DNA of 64,000 bases from Aureliella helgolandensis (GTDB taxonomy: Bacteria; Planctomycetota; Planctomycetia; Pirellulales; Pirellulaceae). A program made the translations under genes and the position numbers. The notes beneath the pieces are model-generated. The model was not told the DNA's origin. It saw only the letters and a list, made by a program, of their open reading frames with translations, and made no database searches. The stretch's first letter is position 1, and each line of letters begins with the position of its first letter. Shown piece by piece: positions 9,382-17,765 of this stretch. Location of the stretch: contig NZ_CP036298.1 of assembly GCF_007752135.1 (NCBI RefSeq), positions 2,728,001 to 2,792,000 on the forward strand. Direction: 5' to 3'.

Positions 9382-10167
9382 ATGCGACACGCCTTCCTAT
9401 TTTTAAGTGCACTGTGTGTGACCCTTGCTCCGATGACCGTCGTGGCGGACGAGTACCTGACCGGCATCCAATGGGCGGAGCCTTCGATTGTTCAGCCGGG
9501 TGCCACCAACGCCGATCCGCCCTCGGATGCGGTGAGCCTGTTCAACGGCGAGGATCTCAAAAATTGGAAGAATGGCGAAAACTGGACGGTCAAAGATGGC
9601 ATCGTTTATGCCGGAAAGGGCCCCATTACTTCCACTGAGGAATTCGGGGATTGCCAAGTCCATCTCGAGTGGTCTTCGCCTGTAGAAGTCAAGGGCTCGG
9701 GGCAGGGACGCGGCAACAGCGGGATGTTCTTGATGGGGATCTACGAAATGCAGATCCTCGATTCTTTCGAAAATCCCACCTACTTTGACGGTCAAGCGGC
9801 TTCGATTTACAAGCAGACTCCGCCCATGGCTAACGTGATGCGGAAGCCGGGAGAATGGAATGTCTACGACGTCATCTGGACCGCTCCCCGTTTCAACGAA
9901 GATGGCAGCCTGAAGTCGCCTGCGTTCATCACAGCACTGCACAACGGTGTGGTGGTATTGAACCACTTTGAACTCTTGGGCGATACGCCGTTCAACCGTC
10001 CACCTCAATACACGAAGCACGCTGAGGTCGGTCCGATCAGCTTGCAGGACCACGGAAATCCAGTACGCTTCCGCAATTTGTGGGTCCGTCCCATCTCCGC
10101 TCCTCAAGGAGAACGAGTGCGTGAACCCTATCTCCGTAACGGCGATCTAGAAACCCCGATCAAATAA
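9382..10167 (+). CDS. DUF1080 (3-keto-disaccharide hydrolase-like) secreted protein
   Basis: About 261 residues from ATG 9382; upstream in-frame starts are rejected because this one gives a signal peptide ending near TVVADE. DUF1080 landmarks are clear: SLFNGEDLKNWKNGENWTVKDG at the start of the domain, FGDCQVHLEWSSP, GRGNSGMFLMGIYEMQILDS in the centre, and a final GNPVRFRNLWVRPI strand. The fold is a concanavalin-like jelly roll. Some members have been shown to act as 3-keto-glycoside hydrolases; whether this one does is inference. It is divergent from the oxidoreductase, which would fit a 3-keto-sugar route where a Gfo/Idh-type dehydrogenase and a keto-hydrolase work together. Confidence 0.9.
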   Translation: MRHAFLFLSALCVTLAPMTVVADEYLTGIQWAEPSIVQPGATNADPPSDAVSLFNGEDLKNWKNGENWTVKDGIVYAGKGPITSTEEFGDCQVHLEWSSPVEVKGSGQGRGNSGMFLMGIYEMQILDSFENPTYFDGQAASIYKQTPPMANVMRKPGEWNVYDVIWTAPRFNEDGSLKSPAFITALHNGVVVLNHFELLGDTPFNRPPQYTKHAEVGPISLQDHGNPVRFRNLWVRPISAPQGERVREPYLRNGDLETPIK

Positions 10168-10215
10168 TCGAATCCTTGCAAATTCCCTTTTACAAAAATT
10201 CAGGATACCACTGAC

Positions 10216-11295
10216 TTGGATATGCAGTTTGTACTTCTACCCGGCGATGGAATTGGCCCAGAGATCGTTTCCCAAGCTCGACGCGTGCTCGAGTTTATTG
10301 GCCAAAAGTTCGGCCATTCCTTCCAGTTTCAAGAGTGCCTAATCGGTGGTATTGCCATTGACCAGACGGGCGATCCGTTGCCTGCGGAGACGATTGCAGC
10401 CTGCCGCGGCAGTCAAGCGATTTTGTTGGGAGCGGTAGGGGGCCCTAAATGGGATGATCCTTCCGCCAAGACGCGTCCAGAAGCCGGATTGTTGCGAATT
10501 CGCAAGGAACTAGGGCTGTTCGCGAACCTCCGCCCCATCGCTCCCTTCAAGGAGTTGTTGGATGCCTCGCCGCTGCGACGGGAGATTGTGGAAGGGACTG
10601 ATATCCTGTTCTTCCGGGAATTGACTGGCGGGATTTATTTTGGACCATCCGGCTCCGAGGACCTGCCCGATGGCGGCGTGCGGTCCTTCAGTACCATGGT
10701 CTATGAAACCTCGGAAATCGAGCGCATCTTCCGCCTGGCAGCCGATGCCGCGCGGCTACGACGCAAGAAGCTCACGATGGTGGACAAGGCAAATGTGCTG
10801 GAAGCCAGCCGGCTTTGGCGCAAGGTCTGTGCCAAGATCGCCCAAGAAGAATACTCCGATTTGGAGTACGACGTGGTCTTGGTCGACGCCATGGCGATGC
10901 ACTTAATTAGCCGCCCGGCGACGTTCGATGTGGTGGTTACCAGCAACATGTTTGGCGACATTCTGACTGACGAAGCTTCGATGTTGCCCGGCTCTCTCGG
11001 AATGTTGCCGAGTGCCTCGCTAGGGGCGGACGGACCAGGCCTCTATGAGCCGATCCACGGTAGTGCCCCTGACTTGGCTGGCAAAGGGGTAGCCAACCCG
11101 CTCGCGACGATCCTGGCTTCCGCCATGATGCTGCGACATTCGTGTGCCATGCCTGCGGAGGCGGACGCTATTGAAGCAGCAGTGCAAGCGGTACTGGGCG
11201 CCGGACATCGCACGGCAGATATTGCTCGCCAAGGTCAAACCGCCATTGGCACGAGCGAAATGACCGATCGTGTTCTGGAACAGCTCAAAGCCTAG
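10216..11295 (+). CDS. leuB: 3-isopropylmalate dehydrogenase
   Basis: A 359-residue protein that oxidatively decarboxylates 3-isopropylmalate to 2-oxoisocaproate with NAD in leucine synthesis. Seen: [12 protein letters not shown] at the N-terminus, the ELTGGIYFG loop, the [17 protein letters not shown] catalytic Lys region, the metal-binding [28 protein letters not shown] block and the NAD-binding [18 protein letters not shown] block. The TTG at 10216 is ten bases after an AGGA; ATG 10222 is the alternative, with poorer spacing. It stands alone, with no leuC/leuD or leuA nearby, consistent with the scattered biosynthetic genes of Planctomycetes. A hairpin terminator follows directly. Confidence 0.96.
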   Translation: MDMQFVLLPGDGIGPEIVSQARRVLEFIGQKFGHSFQFQECLIGGIAIDQTGDPLPAETIAACRGSQAILLGAVGGPKWDDPSAKTRPEAGLLRIRKELGLFANLRPIAPFKELLDASPLRREIVEGTDILFFRELTGGIYFGPSGSEDLPDGGVRSFSTMVYETSEIERIFRLAADAARLRRKKLTMVDKANVLEASRLWRKVCAKIAQEEYSDLEYDVVLVDAMAMHLISRPATFDVVVTSNMFGDILTDEASMLPGSLGMLPSASLGADGPGLYEPIHGSAPDLAGKGVANPLATILASAMMLRHSCAMPAEADAIEAAVQAVLGAGHRTADIARQGQTAIGTSEMTDRVLEQLKA

Positions 11296-11330
11296 AGGGC
11301 CCACCAATTCGCAGCCCTCTGAATTTTTCG
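11294..11330 (+). terminator. Intrinsic terminator after leuB
   Basis: AGAGGGC (11294-11300) pairs with GCCCTCT (11314-11320) and is followed by GAATTTTT. An alternative overlapping 8-bp stem joins 11310-11317 with 11333-11340, so two mutually exclusive hairpins are possible. Confidence 0.55.
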
Positions 11331-11484
11331 GCGGGCTGCGTCCTTTCACCGACTGAGGCTGGGAGACCTGCCTGTCGGTGTAGTACCCTCGCCAGAGCAT
11401 CGCTAGAGCATCATTTAGTTGCCAGCAGGAAAGCTGGCGGCGATGGGGGCTGGCACCGGGGGGCAGAGGAGCGGTGAACGAAGT

Positions 11485-11766
11485 TTATTCGTCGCCAAGC
11501 TTCGCTGCGGCAGCCTCGGCGACGCCAGTCGTCTCACTGCCAGCGGCTTCGGGTGCGGCAGACTCCGCAGAAAACGGCTCTGTAGGAAGACTCCCTGTGT
11601 AGGCCGGTTCCCGATAGCTGTGATCGCGTTCGATTTCTGGACCTTCGATGGTCAGGATCACGAACATCACGAAGGCTAGCGTACCAACGAATGCCACGAT
11701 TGCCAGTACTTTGATCGACATTGGCAAGGCATCGGAACTAGCGGGAACATCCATTTTTTCTTGCAC
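11485..11766 (-). CDS. Small single-pass membrane protein, hypothetical
   Basis: About 93 residues from GTG 11766, which has GAGGAG six bases upstream; this is a better start than the open frame to 11862. One hydrophobic helix (VLAIVAFVGTLAFVMFVIL) lies near residues 20-38, followed by an acidic, Ala/Glu/Ser-rich tail that is probably disordered. Convergent with leuB and read away from the tRNA. No family recognised; many planctomycete genomes have such short anchored proteins. Function unknown. Confidence 0.6.
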   Translation of the reverse strand: MQEKMDVPASSDALPMSIKVLAIVAFVGTLAFVMFVILTIEGPEIERDHSYREPAYTGSLPTEPFSAESAAPEAAGSETTGVAEAAAAKLGDE

Positions 11767-11927
11767 ATCAAACTCCTCAAGGCTACAACATTTGGGAATG
11801 CATTGGAATCGAATTTGGAGCTTTGCGTAACCCGCCGAAAAGGATAGAATTGACCCCTTCACCGCTCGCGCACCGCTCGCGGTGAAACGAACCTGCTGCG
11901 TGACAATGACCTGTGTCGCAGCGAGGC

Positions 11928-12001
<74 letters not shown>

Positions 12002-12006
12002 CTATG

Positions 12007-12050
12007 AAAACGCAGGGGAAACGCTGTTTTCCCCTGCGTTTTGTTGTTTA
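12007..12050 (+). terminator. Strong intrinsic terminator after the tRNA
   Basis: A 15-bp perfect stem (12007-12021 with 12028-12042, core CGCAGGGG/CCCCTGCG) with a 6-base loop, A-rich on the 5' side and followed by TTGTTGTTT. It starts six bases after the tRNA and ends its transcript. Confidence 0.9.
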
Positions 12051-12216
12051 GACTCGATGCGCGCGAGTTCTGGTGTCTCCCTGGCCACTATCTCCCTGGC
12101 CACTATCTCCTCTGGACTCAGTGTTGTCACAAAATCACTGACATTCTTTCGAATCCAGCCTGTGGGCGAAGTGCGGGACGACATCCTGCTCGGCTCCCGG
12201 CACTAGGTGACCAGGA

Positions 12217-12238
12217 GTAGCATGGCCCCCGGGCCGTG
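12217..12238 (+). repeat. REP-like palindrome, left copy
   Basis: GTAGCATGG followed by CCCCCGGGCCGTG. CATGGCCC and GGGCCGTG form an 8-bp stem (one T-G pair). The same element recurs in inverted orientation at 12442-12464 and in clusters near 25.0 and 60.4 kb. Confidence 0.75.
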
Positions 12239-12420
12239 TCCTTGAGCCGTGTCCCTTGAGCCGTGTCCCTTGAGCCGTGTCCCTTGAGCCGTGTCCCTTG
12301 AGCCTTGAGCCTTGAGCCTTGAGCCGTGTGCCTTGAGCCGTGTGCCTTGAGCCGTGTGCCGTGTGCCGTGTGCCGTGTGCCGTGTGCCGTGTGCCGTGTG
12401 CCGTGTGCCGTGTGCCGTGG
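12239..12420. repeat. Heptamer-based tandem repeat tract
   Basis: About 26 head-to-tail heptamers of three types: TTGAGCC, GTGTCCC and GTGTGCC. The first part alternates as 14-mers (TTGAGCC+GTGTCCC, then TTGAGCC+GTGTGCC), the last part is pure GTGTGCC. Because seven is not a multiple of three and the minus strand lacks stops, all three minus frames are open (repeating His-Thr-Ala-His-Gly), which mimics coding sequence. The remaining 12.5-12.9 kb holds no gene I can support. Confidence 0.9.
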
Positions 12421-12441
12421 TGCATTGCATTGAGATTGGGC

Positions 12442-12464
12442 CACGGACCGGGGGTCCATGCTAC
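12442..12464 (-). repeat. REP-like palindrome, right (inverted) copy
   Basis: Reverse-complement copy of the element at 12217-12238 with three differences. Together the two bracket the heptamer tract. Confidence 0.75.
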
Positions 12465-12937
12465 GCGAGAAGACATAGGAAGCGAGCAGGTTTAGCATGG
12501 GAGGCGTGTGGACGGATGAGCGGCAACCGAGTGACGATCCGGCATTTCTGGAGCGTGGTTCGGATTGAAATTATCTGCCGCGGCTCCACGATTCAGCCGA
12601 AGAACGCAAAGCATTGGAAATCGTGGTACTTGGCCCGCACCGAGCGTCCGACGGTCGCTATTGGCGAGCGATCACTTCAGCCGTTTGTGCGAGCACGTCG
12701 ACATCTCGCTCCAGCCGCCTAGCGGCGCCACTCTTGAGAAACTCCGGTAGCTGCTCAAGTAAGTAGGCTGCAAGCGAAGAGAGCGTGGAGCCCGTGAGTG
12801 GCTTCCACTCCCCTCTGCAGGTTTAAATTTGCGGGAAACCGCATCTCATCTACGAGAAAATCATTGCTTGAGAGTAATAATCTCGCAAAAATGCATTCCC
12901 CCCCCCCTTTAGGAACCTTATCGCAAAAGAGGCTGTT

Positions 12938-13204
12938 GTGAGTTTTGGAACACCTGAAGTTCTGGTTCGTTTCTCCGCCAAAGATCGAGAAGGAAATGAA
13001 TACTTACTAACGCAGTACACGATGGTCACCCACAGCGGCACGATCTCTGACTCCCACCAGGCTGATGCGGGTGAACAGGGAAACCGAGTGTTGTACATCG
13101 TTACCGAAGATCGCCGTCTCGTGCTTAGAACTGCGAAAGGAAAGTACAAGATTTCCACTCCGGCAGAAACGTTGTTATTCTCGGACGATCCGCAGGCTCC
13201 CTAA
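12938..13204 (+). CDS. Small hypothetical protein, module copy 1, gene A
   Basis: An 88-residue cytosolic product from GTG 12938. Short motifs are VRFSAKDREGNEYLLTQY near the N-terminus, VTEDRRLVLRT in the centre and LFSDDPQAP at the C-terminus. It clearly resembles the product at 45022-45261 (RFSAxDxxGNEYxLxQY, DDRRLVRW, LFSNDPQAP) and, more distantly, the second gene of each module. No known domain is recognised. It is followed after 133 bases by a shorter relative on the same strand, and the same two-gene arrangement recurs 32 kb away. A run of nine C lies just upstream of the start. Confidence 0.7.
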   Translation: MSFGTPEVLVRFSAKDREGNEYLLTQYTMVTHSGTISDSHQADAGEQGNRVLYIVTEDRRLVLRTAKGKYKISTPAETLLFSDDPQAP

Positions 13205-13337
13205 TTGCCGCTCCCTGAACGGGCGTCTCGCCTGGGGGGCTTCTTTCGTCCTCCTGGTGGGTGTTGTTGTGGGGCGTAGCAAATGCGACACTTTTGATTC
13301 CTGTTCGCTACTGCCCCTAAGCCTTCGGGATTCCGCC

Positions 13338-13598
13338 GTGCACGATAATGCCCCATTTCTCCTTGCTCGATTCGCTGCCAGCGACAACCAGGGGAATGAG
13401 TACTTAATCTCTCATTACGTTATCTACTCCGATGCCGTAATGAGCGACAAACCCATCAGCAAAGCCCCGCGCGAGTACTTCCTTACCGGAGATCAAAGAC
13501 TCGTGCGATGGGTTGCCAAAGGCCATTTCGAGACTTGCGACACCTCCCAGACCCAGCTGTTTACCGACGATTACCAATCCCCCGATCGCCCGGCGTAA
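13338..13598 (+). CDS. Small hypothetical protein, module copy 1, gene B
   Basis: An 86-residue product from GTG 13338. This start is chosen because it aligns exactly with ATG 45371 of the other module (MHDNAPFLLARF versus MPDTIPRLLARF). It shares NQGNEYLISHY, DQRLVRWVAKGHFE and a C-terminal LFTDDYQSP with that protein, and the GNEY, DxRLVRW and LFxxDxQxP motifs with gene A. The frame is open upstream to 13065, but that extension overlaps gene A and has no counterpart in similarity. Probably co-transcribed with gene A. Function unknown; the four proteins define one small family. Confidence 0.65.
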   Translation: MHDNAPFLLARFAASDNQGNEYLISHYVIYSDAVMSDKPISKAPREYFLTGDQRLVRWVAKGHFETCDTSQTQLFTDDYQSPDRPA

Positions 13599-13902
13599 GC
13601 CGCGCCGAGCGGATCGAACCACGGACCATCGCCGCCCCGTTTGCGCTCGCGTTTACGCCAGTGGACGCTCTAAAACCCAACCTTCCAAGCTCTGCACCTC
13701 AGGTTCATGGTTCTGGGGTGCGTTCGGTATGGATCAATTGCAGCCATCCGACTTGAGCCGATTGGGAATTCGTTCGCTGCTGCAGGTAAGGATTCCGACA
13801 CAACGACTGGTTTTTGCTGCTCGTGTGCGCGGCGTGTCATTCGCATTGCCACGGAGTAACTCACTTCCATCGCCGTTTCGAAGCTGTAGAGTGGGGATTG
13901 GA

Positions 13903-14126
13903 GATTTGATTGGACTCCTGTTTCTTCATCGACAGGCCTGGGCAGTGGACTCGTTTTTACCCACCACCCGCTGGCTAACAAATTTTCCAATTCTGCCTCC
14001 TGCCAGTCTTTCAGAATGGAATTCCGCCCTGGGATGTGGATAATTGAGGCAAGATAATTGCCGACCGGGCCCAGGATAATCCTCTTGAACATGGCATTAT
14101 TCTCATTGGCCAAGGATATTAATCGT
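13903..14126. repeat. Dispersed repeat family B, copy 1
   Basis: Nearly identical over most of its length to 23527-23716 (shared landmarks CATCGACAGGCCTGGGCAGT, TTTTACCCACCACCCGCTGG and TGGGATGTGGATAATTG), but carries about 34 extra bases near 14048-14082. It is non-coding as far as I can tell and accounts for the 13.6-14.1 kb gap just ahead of the cassette array. Confidence 0.85.
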
Positions 14127-14161
14127 TCGTCGAGAAAGTCTCTACTCAATTGGAGCATCCA

Positions 14162-14605
14162 ATGCGTTTCTTGCTTGTTGCGATCACCTGTTGTTCATTA
14201 ATGACACTTTTTGTTTCTCGAGGGCTGACTTCGGATAAGAAAGAGCAAGGAGTATCTGAATTGATTTTGGAATACGGAAGACTCGTACGGCGGGTTGGCA
14301 AATCTCACCCATCAATTGCAGCGCTGCATAGAGAAATCGAATACTGCATTGATGACGGAGACAATAAGCTAGACAAACGTGCGCTCAGCAATGAACTTGA
14401 CGTGGAATTTCGCAAATACCGCGAACTAAGGGATCAGGTCGGGCTAGCACATCCATCAACTCAGGATGCATTGCATAAAATATCAATCGTTTCACGTCTG
14501 ATGGTGGCAGGAGACGTTGTCACGCATGCGAATCTGGACAGCTTGTTGCCCGGAGCTGGTGGTGCGGACCGTAACAAAGAAGGGACTCGACGAACCACGG
14601 ATTGA
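14162..14605 (+). CDS. Secreted small hypothetical protein (first cassette gene)
   Basis: About 147 residues from ATG 14162, with GGAG six bases upstream; an in-frame TTG at 14150 is less likely. An N-terminal signal peptide (MRFLLVAITCCSLMTLFV) precedes a polar, probably helical body in which a similar segment occurs twice: LVRRVGKSHPSIAALHREIE and KYRELRDQVGLAHPSTQDALHKI. That internal duplication of a YxxLRxxxGxxHPxxxxL pattern suggests two helical hairpins. Its last codons overlap the first attC-like site. No family name is known to me. Confidence 0.65.
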   Translation: MRFLLVAITCCSLMTLFVSRGLTSDKKEQGVSELILEYGRLVRRVGKSHPSIAALHREIEYCIDDGDNKLDKRALSNELDVEFRKYRELRDQVGLAHPSTQDALHKISIVSRLMVAGDVVTHANLDSLLPGAGGADRNKEGTRRTTD

Positions 14606-14679
14606 ACTCGAGTTCCGTTGGTTCATCGACTTTGCGATTCCATCTTATGTGACGGAACCGCGTTAATCCTGCCGTACTG
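14589..14679 (+). repeat. attC-like recombination site 1
   Basis: Begins GACGAACCACGGATTGAAC and ends GGAACCGCGTTAATCCTGCC. The reverse complement of the 3' arm (GGCAGGATTAACGCGGTTCC) matches the 5' arm CCACGGATTGAACTCGAGTTCC with extra bases on one strand, as in attC sites. The terminal box is imperfect (CGTACTG). Confidence 0.6.
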
Positions 14680-14700
14680 CCACTACTTCGAGATATCGCA

Positions 14701-15372
14701 ATGCGAAGACTTTCACTTGCTCTGGTTTCGCTAATCGTCTTGTGTGCGTCGTGCAATCAAGACTCGCCTGAATCAGCCAGGCAAGCTTCGGATGAAGACA
14801 ACCATACTAAGACAACGAATCGCGATACTGTCGAATCAGGGAATCTAGGCGTACAATCTACATTGGAGGGAGACGAGCGTTTTTCCAGCACACTTCCCTA
14901 TATTCGGCGTGGCCGCGATTTGATGATCCTTGGCTTGCTTGAAGATCCTGAGCATCCTTGGCGTCCGGCCTTGGTGTTGCTTTTGAAACTTGCAAGCCCA
15001 ACGAGCGTCAACGTAACATACACAAATCAACGTGTCGGCGAAATGCAATTGTTGAGGCGTGGCTATCTCACCTCCGTCGGCGAGCGTTTTCCAATCGAGT
15101 ATCGTTACACGAAATCGCAAGTGCCCGTTACTGATGCACTGGCCCTCGGAGGAAAGGACTTCCCACTTGACTCCGGCCGCGTGTTCACGATCGATCTGTC
15201 GAAAGACCCAGTACAAATTACGCAACTAAGTCTTGAGATTCCGTATTCGATTCCCGACGGAGCGACAGTCGCGACCATGGAGAACGACATCACAACCGAA
15301 CACTTGGAAAATCTTCGTGATGACCTCGCTGCAAAGAACTCGCAAGTCAAGGACTTTGTCGCGAAGCGATAG
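14701..15372 (+). CDS. Putative lipoprotein, cassette gene (relative of 19911 gene)
   Basis: A 223-residue product with an N-terminal hydrophobic leader ending in CASCNQD, close to a lipobox, then a polar linker. The C-terminal half (RVFTIDLSKDPVQITQLSLEIP and a helical tail) matches the corresponding part of the lipoprotein at 19911-20552 (RVFLIDMKLDPPNVTQVNLHMP). Both genes are followed by the same second cassette, so the pair has been duplicated as a block. The start lies 22 bases after an attC-like site. The molecular function is unknown; I infer an outer-envelope location only. Confidence 0.65.
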   Translation: MRRLSLALVSLIVLCASCNQDSPESARQASDEDNHTKTTNRDTVESGNLGVQSTLEGDERFSSTLPYIRRGRDLMILGLLEDPEHPWRPALVLLLKLASPTSVNVTYTNQRVGEMQLLRRGYLTSVGERFPIEYRYTKSQVPVTDALALGGKDFPLDSGRVFTIDLSKDPVQITQLSLEIPYSIPDGATVATMENDITTEHLENLRDDLAAKNSQVKDFVAKR

Positions 15373-15380
15373 ATATGCGC

Positions 15381-15470
15381 GGCATAGCCAGCGTATCCAC
15401 CTGAGCGGCGGTGCAAGCGTGTGTTGGAATTAAAGTCAACTCCCGCCGCCCGGTGATGCCGGGCGTCATC
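15381..15470 (+). repeat. attC-like recombination site 2
   Basis: 5' arm GGCATAGCCAGCGTATCCAC and GAGCGGCGG; 3' arm CCGCCGCCCGGTGATGCC and GGGCGTCATC. The arms pair imperfectly with extra bases on the 5' arm. The CCGGTGAT core recurs in several other sites of the array. Confidence 0.6.
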
Positions 15471-15488
15471 TGGCAACGGAGAATTCAG

Positions 15489-16076
15489 ATGAGAATGATG
15501 ATTCTGAGCGTATGCATCTCTTTGATTGCGGTCACTGCTACAATGAGTCGCGCTGATGCTCCAGCTACTAAACTCAACGGTACATGGCAGTATGTTGCGG
15601 CAATCGAGACTCATCGTATTATCACATACGATGATTCGTCAGCGATGCAACTTGTAATCTTGGACGGTAGGTAGGCGATTTTCAAAAACGGGGCGTTGGT
15701 TCATGGCACGGTCGAGACCGTTGAATACGACTCACAGACAACCCCGAAGGCCTTCGTTCGCTGCAAAGGGAAGACGCCGCATGCAGTCGGTTCCGCGATC
15801 CTGAAGATAATTGGTGACCATCTGATGTATACGACTACGCCATTGGACGCGACCGGATTCGGTTCAACGTCTGGCGCGGTTGGTTATTTCGAATCCGATC
15901 CGGACAGCGGTGGGGTAAATGTGAATGGTCCGCTCGGTGGCACGAATGTCGGCTTTGTCCGTCCTTCCCAGCATCCGCCAAAATCCTTCTCACCAGAAGG
16001 AACGTCCAACACCCAATACATTCTTCGGCGAATCAACGACTCAATATCCCTGATGAAACAGGTAGCAAAGCGATAG
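15489..16076 (+). pseudogene. Secreted hypothetical cassette gene interrupted by TAG
   Basis: Same protein family as the intact gene at 20653-21300, with the same leader (MRMMILSVCISLIAVTA), LNGTWQYVAAIE motif and C-terminal HPPKSFSPEGTSN block. The reading frame is continuous except for TAG at 15672-15674. The intact copy has TGG at the same place (LDNTWALF versus LDGR-stop-AIF), so this is a Trp-to-amber nonsense change. The LNGTW opening resembles lipocalin-like TIGR03067 domains. The rest of the frame has no further damage, so the lesion is recent or the stop is read through. Confidence 0.75.
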
Positions 16077-16146
16077 ACGCGGCGCCGACCATGCGTTTCT
16101 CAAATAGATGACCAACCACGGCGGCCCGGTTAGCGCGGGCGTATCC
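16070..16146 (+). repeat. attC-like recombination site 3 (degenerate, shortened 5' arm)
   Basis: Starts GCGATAG, in which TAG is the stop of the preceding gene; the 3' arm is GGCGGCCCGGTTAGCGCGGG followed by CGTATCC. The 5' arm is about 12 bases shorter than in other sites. Confidence 0.45.
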
Positions 16147-16169
16147 GCCTCAACCCAAATGGGAATTCC

Positions 16170-16551
16170 ATGAAAAGCTTATTGTTGCTGCCATCTGCTT
16201 GATAGTTGGCGGAGTGGCGGTGACTTGCGCTGCCCGCCCAGATGTTTCGCGGCAGGCAAACGGCCTATTAAAGACCTCCGACGCATTAGGGCGCGGATGC
16301 ACTGTGTCCGCGTTTTCGGCGATGGCTGATGACGATGGTGGCTCAACTGTCATTCAAAGCGAAGGCAATAGCCTGCGTTTTGAAAAAAACGATTACTTAT
16401 TGACGGATACGTCGTTGCTGACCTCTCTGCCGATATGAAAACATTCGATGTTGCATTCGCCGATACTGCAATCGAAGTCACTGCTGATGGACAATTGCTC
16501 GTCGAGCAAACTCGGTCAATTGCGAGGCTTGCTGATCTGGCTACATATTGA
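16170..16551 (+). pseudogene. Broken small secreted-protein cassette gene, two frameshifts
   Basis: An ATG at 16170 begins MKSLLLL and runs into a stop after ten residues. Moving one frame gives KLIVAAICLIVGGVAVTCAA, a signal peptide, followed by an open frame to 16438. A second shift near 16400 continues as VVADLSADMKTFDVAFAD and TAIEVTADGQLLVEQTRS to a stop at 16549-16551. Each segment reads like protein and they join in order, so a gene of roughly 125 residues has been broken twice. No family recognised. Confidence 0.5.
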
Positions 16552-16627
16552 AATGCATGACACGAACGGCGGAGAACAAGGCGAGGCACCTAGGGGCGGT
16601 GCACATGCGAATTGATGGCAGTGACTA

Positions 16628-17263
16628 ATGCCGTCGCTTATGATCGCAATCGTTCTGCTGCAGTCGAAAATGTCGCACGAACTCGACCTCGATTCTTTCG
16701 GAATTCAAAACCATACGGAGAAGGACTTGAGACTGCATATTCTCGGAATCGTTTGCGTATTTTTCTTGTGCGTCGCTTTCAATGCTCGCGCGGACACGCT
16801 GCAAGAATCGAATCGTCACGATTCGCAACTCGACGGTGTCTGGGTTCTAGAGTCGATTGAGAAAGGCGGAATTACTGTAGAAGGTGATGGCATGCCTGAG
16901 CGAATGCGGGGTACGACACGAACGATAGATGGAGCTGAAATGATTCTCTCGCGTGGCGGCGGAACGCGTCAATTGAAGCTTACAATTTCAGTGGATACCA
17001 GCCCAAAACGCAAGCGGATGGATATTTCGGCCGTGCGCGATGGGCAAACTCGAGTACTAAAATGCATCTACGAAATCAAGGATGGTACATTACGGATCGC
17101 GGAGAACGCCACGGAAAGACCAGTCTCCTTTCATACTGCAAAGTCGACTCGTACGATGGTCACGACGTATGTGAGGAAGAGCGAAGGAGGCAGTCCTGCG
17201 GTAAAAGACTCAGAACCGAGCGATGAACACGGAGTCGCCGATCCAGCCCAAGATGCTAAATAG
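16628..17263 (+). CDS. TIGR03067-like (lipocalin-like) secreted protein
   Basis: Up to 211 residues from ATG 16628. The start is uncertain: the hydrophobic export segment (LHILGIVCVFFLCVAFNARA) begins only near residue 37, so a downstream TTG near 16727 is possible. After it come LDGVWVLESIEKGGITVEG, then DTSPKRKRMDISAVRDG, and YEIKDGTLRIAENATERP. This order (LxGxWxxxSxExxG, DxxxxPKxxD, GxYxLxxDxLxI) is that of the TIGR03067 domain, common in Planctomycetes. Ligand and role are unknown. It follows a broken cassette on the same strand. Confidence 0.65.
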   Translation: MPSLMIAIVLLQSKMSHELDLDSFGIQNHTEKDLRLHILGIVCVFFLCVAFNARADTLQESNRHDSQLDGVWVLESIEKGGITVEGDGMPERMRGTTRTIDGAEMILSRGGGTRQLKLTISVDTSPKRKRMDISAVRDGQTRVLKCIYEIKDGTLRIAENATERPVSFHTAKSTRTMVTTYVRKSEGGSPAVKDSEPSDEHGVADPAQDAK

Positions 17264-17385
17264 TCAATCTCGGCGACTGGCTTATTGCCGCGGTTGTTAC
17301 AAAGGATCAAAGCCGGGACGTAAGCGGCATTGCTTGCGCTAGAGCCATGACTCACCGACCTGATTACGGAGGTAGGACTGAAACG

Positions 17386-17736
17386 ATGATTCTCTACTTT
17401 GCCCAAACTCCGGAGCTCGCCGACTTGCCGTCTCCACAGGAACGAGATGCCGTCCACGCGATTGCCTGGCGCCAGCTCAAATCGGAACAACCTGAATTAT
17501 GGCGTAGATCGTTCTGGATTGTCATCGGTTGCGGGGCTCTCGCTTGCCTTCTAGGCTATCTGCTGTTGTCGTTTCTTCCGGATGGACCTTGGGAGATTGG
17601 GCCGTTTCAAGCACCTCCGCTCGCGTTCCTTGGTGGCATTGCCGGCGGTTTGGGCGCGGTGATTCACATCCACCTTACTGCGAGTGCGCTTCGTCCATAC
17701 TACGCAAGTATCATCGCAAGCCGTGAATTGCGATAG
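17386..17736 (+). CDS. Two-pass membrane protein, hypothetical cassette gene
   Basis: About 116 residues from ATG 17386 (an ATG at 17347 would add 13 residues). A polar N-terminus is followed by two membrane helices, FWIVIGCGALACLLGYLLL and a Gly-rich one around LAFLGGIAGGLGAVIHI, and a short cytoplasmic tail. Its stop TAG lies inside the first box (GCGATAG) of the attC-like site that is split by the group II intron. No known family. Confidence 0.6.
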   Translation: MILYFAQTPELADLPSPQERDAVHAIAWRQLKSEQPELWRRSFWIVIGCGALACLLGYLLLSFLPDGPWEIGPFQAPPLAFLGGIAGGLGAVIHIHLTASALRPYYASIIASRELR

Positions 17737-17765
17737 CCAGCGCGTGCACGAATCGAGCTGGAGAT
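17730..17765 (+). repeat. attC-like site, 5' half (split by group II intron)
   Basis: GCGATAGCCAGCGCGTGCAC followed by CGAGCTGG. It pairs imperfectly with the 3' half at 19842-19885 (GAACGAGGTGATCC and GTTATTT), with the GTGCAC/GTGATC inner boxes in register. The exact junction with the intron is not fixed. Confidence 0.5.

Noticed and set aside
12239-12420. CRISPR-like repetitive tract
   Set aside because: Units are 7 or 14 bp, contiguous and without unique spacers; no cas genes occur in the window.
12127-12498. Three overlapping minus-strand frames rich in His-Thr-Ala-His-Gly repeats
   Set aside because: They are a by-product of a stop-free 7-bp tandem repeat, which opens all three frames alike. 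No start site or leader supports translation.
13670-14158. Minus-strand frame of 162 codons before the first cassette
   Set aside because: It runs through dispersed repeat B, and the other copy of the repeat does not keep the frame open.
16553-16627. Possible attC-like site before the TIGR03067-like gene
   Set aside because: GGCGGAGAACAAGG is present, but no matching arm could be paired.
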